Part shown: in pieces, positions 61,057 through 64,000 of the stretch
Layout of the letters: every line of letters begins with the position of its first letter
Numbering within the stretch: the first letter of the stretch is position 1
Source: an uncultured Allomuricauda sp.
GTDB lineage: Bacteria; Bacteroidota; Bacteroidia; Flavobacteriales; Flavobacteriaceae
Length of the DNA: 64,000 nt
Direction of reading: 5' to 3'
Assembly (NCBI RefSeq): GCF_947495325.1
Contig: NZ_CANLYK010000001.1
Span: 124,001 to 188,000 of the forward strand
Program-made: the position numbers and the translations under genes
The notes under the pieces: generated by a model
Told to the model about the DNA's origin: nothing
What the model saw: the letters and a program-made list of their open reading frames with translations, nothing else
Databases searched by the model: none

Positions 61057-62228
61057 TACAAATACCAACAACCAAAAATATAATCGAATCCATAGAGAAG
61101 GATTTAAAGGCAAAACTCGACTTGCCCGAAGATGAACTGCGCAAAGTGCTTTCAGTACTAAGTGCCGTTGTTGGTGGCCAGATAAAATTGGTATATCTAA
61201 GGATTTTAGATGTTCAAAGAAATCTCTATCCGGATACAGCTGATAGTGCCGTTAACGGTGGTGAATTAGAGCGATTGGGCCTCATTTATCTAAACAGGAC
61301 ACCAAACCCAGCAACTGCAGGTGTTTATACGATCTCAATTAATGGCGAAAACAATACATCGATAAGGGCAAATCTGACCTTCAAATCAAATGAGGACAGT
61401 ACAAGTCCGGGCAACTTATATGTTACCGATGAGGAAACCATATTAACGGGCACTGATGATACCGTAGAAATACGATCCTTTGATGGAGGAACGGATTTTG
61501 AATTACAGGTAGGGGATGAATTGACAATAACGGAGCCGGTGATAGGTGCAGAACAAACCGTTACGGTAACAGCCATTGTTGAGGAACCTAAAGAAGCCGA
61601 AACTGAGGATGCCTATAGACAGGCCATAATAGATGCCATTCAATTGGAGCCACAAGGCGGTTCGCGCACTGATTATAGATTATGGGCGTCCGATGCCCAA
61701 GGTGTGCGCAAGGTATATCCATATGTAAAAAGTGGTGAAGCGGGAACAGTACAGGTATATGTTGAAGCAACAATACTGGATAGTTCAGATGGGGAAGGCA
61801 CACCATCCCAAGCCATATTGGATGATGTGGAGCAAGTAATATTATTTGATCCTGATGATACGAAACCAACCAATGAACGTGGCCGTGTTCCAATCCAAAC
61901 CATTTTAGAGGTTTTACCGATTGTTCTTGTCCCTGTAGATGTTACAATTACTGGACTGGATGAGGATACCGCCACAATAAGATCTGCCATTGAAGAAAAC
62001 TTAAAGGCATATCTCTTGGATGTCCGACCCTATATATCTGGGGCGGACCTGAGCAGAAATAAAAATGATATCCTTTATGCCGCTCGATTACAAAGTGTGG
62101 TTACGGATGTCCTGGAAAGCTCAAATTTCTTTACTGATTTTGTAATGGCGGTAAATGGTGTGGCATCGACCTCTGATGAGTTCTCAGGGGCGAATATCCC
62201 ATATTTAAGAGATTTAACGTTTGAATAA
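61053..62228 (+). CDS. Baseplate protein J / Mu gp47-like
   Basis: 391 residues. N-terminal helices, a central beta-domain (about 80-190 with EDAYRQAIIDAIQLEPQGGS starting about 189), and GSRTDYRLWASDAQGVRKVY (about 207) typical of the baseplate J family, which forms the baseplate wedge. Usual length. Stop overlaps the next start by one base. Confidence 0.9.
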   Translation: MIQIPTTKNIIESIEKDLKAKLDLPEDELRKVLSVLSAVVGGQIKLVYLRILDVQRNLYPDTADSAVNGGELERLGLIYLNRTPNPATAGVYTISINGENNTSIRANLTFKSNEDSTSPGNLYVTDEETILTGTDDTVEIRSFDGGTDFELQVGDELTITEPVIGAEQTVTVTAIVEEPKEAETEDAYRQAIIDAIQLEPQGGSRTDYRLWASDAQGVRKVYPYVKSGEAGTVQVYVEATILDSSDGEGTPSQAILDDVEQVILFDPDDTKPTNERGRVPIQTILEVLPIVLVPVDVTITGLDEDTATIRSAIEENLKAYLLDVRPYISGADLSRNKNDILYAARLQSVVTDVLESSNFFTDFVMAVNGVASTSDEFSGANIPYLRDLTFE

Positions 62229-63019
62229 TGTACGAGGTAACTGATAAAAGCACGGTATTTGGTTTTAAGACCCCCCACGGTTTTAAGACCCCCCACAAAT
62301 ATCCTTCAGATGGGGAGGACAGTCAAACCACGTCTTTTTTAAAGTTAACAAAGAACCTGTATCCCACTGGAAGAGCATTCAATTTACCAGAAAAAGGTAC
62401 TTACGAAAAGCTACATAAGGGCATAAATACCACTATCATCCGTACTGTTGAAGATGGAAAAAGTGTAATCAACACCGCAATTCCGGATAATGATGCATTT
62501 ACAGAGCAGGAAGCCACGTTTTTGGAAACGAAATTAGGACTCTTTGTAAACCCTTCCACTACATTGGAAAATAGAAAAAAGTCCATTTTAAGGAAAATGG
62601 CATATCCTTCCAATATACCTGCCAGACAGAATACACTTTTTTTGGAAGATCAATTGAGGCTTGCGGGATTTGATGTCAAAATCTATGAAAACAAATTTTT
62701 GGAAGGAGGAGAGTATGTATATAGAACCCCTGATGAGGTTGCCGCCCTTTCGACTTCGATCACCCAGCATGGCAATGCCCAACAGCATGGTACGGGTGTG
62801 CAACATGGTAGCAGCGGTTTTGATGTCATAGCGAATTCTGACAAATCTGCAGAATCCTATTCCATAGGCAGTAATCTATGGGCCACTTTTTTTATAGCAG
62901 GATCCAGTATAAGTGAGATGGCCCAGATACCACAGGATCGTGAAAAAGAATTTAGGGAACTGGTTTTAAAGTTAAAGCCTGCCCACACAGTAGCATATTT
63001 ATTTATAAAATTCAATTAG
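62228..63019 (+). CDS. Baseplate protein gp48-like (tail protein I position)
   Basis: 263 residues. LKLTKNLYPTGRAFNLPEKG (about 38-57) and the C-terminal REKEFRELVLKLKPAHTVAY (about 237-256) are the DUF2313/gp48 pattern. An N-terminal 6-residue duplication GFKTPH-GFKTPH and the QHG repeats (ITQHGNAQQHGTGVQHG, about 178-194) are unusual. It attaches the fibre to the baseplate in related phages. Confidence 0.82.
   Translation: MYEVTDKSTVFGFKTPHGFKTPHKYPSDGEDSQTTSFLKLTKNLYPTGRAFNLPEKGTYEKLHKGINTTIIRTVEDGKSVINTAIPDNDAFTEQEATFLETKLGLFVNPSTTLENRKKSILRKMAYPSNIPARQNTLFLEDQLRLAGFDVKIYENKFLEGGEYVYRTPDEVAALSTSITQHGNAQQHGTGVQHGSSGFDVIANSDKSAESYSIGSNLWATFFIAGSSISEMAQIPQDREKEFRELVLKLKPAHTVAYLFIKFN
62261..62296 (+). 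repeat. 18-bp perfect tandem repeat in gp48-like gene
   Basis: GGTTTTAAGACCCCCCAC is present twice head to tail (62261-62278 and 62279-62296), in frame, encoding GFKTPH twice. A recent slippage duplication. Confidence 0.9.
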
Positions 63020-63020
63020 T

Positions 63021-64000
63021 ATGGCACGTGATAAGGGAGTATTGACCAACATAGACAAAAGTAATCCACCTGCATATCCCAATGGACGCATAAAGGACAA
63101 TACGGGGGCAGACGATGGTACACCGGTCAATGAATTCGTTTATGGTGATTTCCATGAATTAATGGCCAAATTAATGCGTTTGGCGGGTATTACATATAAT
63201 GGCCAACCAGATAATGAGATTAACGGATATCAGCTTCTTGAGGCGTTAAGTGCAAATCCATCAAAAAATGATTATGTCCTGGATATTTCATCAGCAAATG
63301 GAAAATTGTCAGTTCCGGTCAAAGTAGGCACTCTAAAAACAAATGAATCCATTATCTGTAAATCTACAATAGATTTTGCCTCAGAAACGTTGATCAGGGG
63401 CAGTGACAATACAGATAAGAGCATCACCAAGGTTGGAAACACCAAAACCGGTGAATATGTACAATTAATAAACACGGCCTCTTCGATCATTTTGATCCGC
63501 CTTGCCAATGCTACAAGCCTGGATGCCATGGTAGCTGAACTATTATATCTAAAAGCGGCAACAAATACTGAAGAACTGGCAGGACTGTTGGATACAGTGG
63601 GAACCACGCCCCAGGGCAATGCTTTGGCATTTACCGAATGGGTAATCGGTGCGGCCAGTGCCGCAAGTCTGGCCAGTGCCATACGCAATGGACTATATCC
63701 AAAAGAGCATTTCTCGATAGTTGAAAATTTAGGGAATGACCGTATCCGCAATATCGGATGGTTTTCAGGAGTTGACATCAATGGAGGTCCGACCACTCAA
63801 AACTATACCCGTTCTGGAAACGTAACGACCGCCCAAAGAATTTCCCAAAGCAATGGAGATGTCTTTGAGATCACCATGCAAAATGCAATGGATGACATAA
63901 ATTATTATGTGCGCATTTTTGTTGAATCTGAATCATCATACATGGGCACAGATAATGATTTTAGGGCAATAGTTTTCAAACCGATATCCACAACCAAATT
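63021..64000 (+). CDS. Tail fibre/appendage protein (3' truncated by window)
   Basis: Frame open from ATG 63021 to the window end (326 codons visible). It starts MARDKGVLTNIDKSNPPAYP and has a region PVNEFVYGDFHELMAKLMRL (about 38-57) typical of fibre adapters, then repeated small beta/Gly-rich units. Directly downstream of the gp48-like gene. The C-terminal receptor-binding part is missing, so host range cannot be judged. Confidence 0.75.
   Translation, partial: MARDKGVLTNIDKSNPPAYPNGRIKDNTGADDGTPVNEFVYGDFHELMAKLMRLAGITYNGQPDNEINGYQLLEALSANPSKNDYVLDISSANGKLSVPVKVGTLKTNESIICKSTIDFASETLIRGSDNTDKSITKVGNTKTGEYVQLINTASSIILIRLANATSLDAMVAELLYLKAATNTEELAGLLDTVGTTPQGNALAFTEWVIGAASAASLASAIRNGLYPKEHFSIVENLGNDRIRNIGWFSGVDINGGPTTQNYTRSGNVTTAQRISQSNGDVFEITMQNAMDDINYYVRIFVESESSYMGTDNDFRAIVFKPISTTK

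Larger units (their letters stand above)
28810..64000 (+). mobile_element. Contractile-tailed (myovirus-type) prophage, left part
   Basis: From the integrase beside tRNA-Arg to the window end nearly all genes are on the + strand and closely packed, in the order integrase, repressor switch, small early genes, DNA modification and replication genes, packaging, head, tail, baseplate, fibre. Recognised hallmark genes: tyrosine integrase, small and large terminase (GpA type), capsid protease, decoration and capsid proteins, tail sheath, tube, tape measure, gp46/gp47/gp48-like baseplate proteins. Portal, hub, spike and lysis genes were not found in the window. The left boundary is inferred from the tRNA, and the right boundary is not visible. 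Confidence 0.9.

Noticed and set aside
28810..64000. CRISPR array
   Set aside because: No series of regularly spaced identical repeats was found; the short repeats seen are isolated pairs.

Overview
The window looks like a chromosome segment of a marine member of the Bacteroidota, most likely Flavobacteriaceae. The evidence is polysaccharide-degradation genes typical of algal-associated flavobacteria (GH78 rhamnosidase, sulfatase lipoprotein, PL7 alginate lyase), a fused aspartokinase/homoserine dehydrogenase, AT-rich intergenic DNA without strong Shine-Dalgarno sequences, and promoters of the Bacteroidota type (TTG, 17-20 bases, TAnnTTTG). No species name can be given from sequence alone. 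Host region (1-28.8 kb): a partial rhamnosidase, a sulfatase and a CstA-like transporter on the + strand; yebC; a four-gene minus-strand cluster (gcvT, glutaminase, an SDR-type epimerase, pterin carbinolamine dehydratase); a lipoprotein alginate lyase; the threonine operon thrA-thrB-thrC, preceded by a previously unmarked 18-residue Thr-rich leader peptide; nnr; clpC; gyrA with a TPR protein; an NlpC/P60 peptidase and a thiolase; a 7TM-HD phosphohydrolase; and a tRNA-Ser/Pro/Arg cluster. Prophage (about 28.81 kb to beyond the right edge): a tyrosine integrase sits directly beside tRNA-Arg. A lysogeny module follows, with a Cro/CI-like repressor facing a divergent early promoter that overlaps two direct-repeat operators. 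Next come many small early genes, an OB-fold (DUF3127-like) protein, and a DNA-metabolism and modification island. That island holds a sliding-clamp (DnaN) homologue, a Snf2-type helicase fused to an N6/N4 adenine/cytosine methyltransferase, a C5-cytosine methyltransferase, a Zn-finger protein, an HTH protein, an HNH-like protein, a second short C5-methyltransferase-like protein and a PAPS-reductase-like PP-loop protein, with no restriction nuclease recognised. After it come a DUF1376-like replication initiator and a DnaC-like ATPase, then a lambda-type packaging and head module (Nu1-like small terminase, GpA large terminase, S49 protease, gpD-like decoration protein, gpE-like capsid). The tail module is contractile (sheath, tube, frameshifted tail chaperone gpE/E', tape measure, Mu gp46/gp47/gp48-like baseplate genes, tail fibre cut by the window end). 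Oddities: no portal gene lies between the large terminase and the protease, where a strong terminator and a new promoter-like motif are found instead; no tail hub or spike gene lies between tape measure and gp46; a secreted-protein gene and an initiator-type tRNA-fMet, bracketed by hairpins, interrupt the head-tail junction; and four TGCAACA heptamers lie immediately upstream of the small terminase gene, the position of lambda cosB. Lysis genes and the right attachment site are not in the window.
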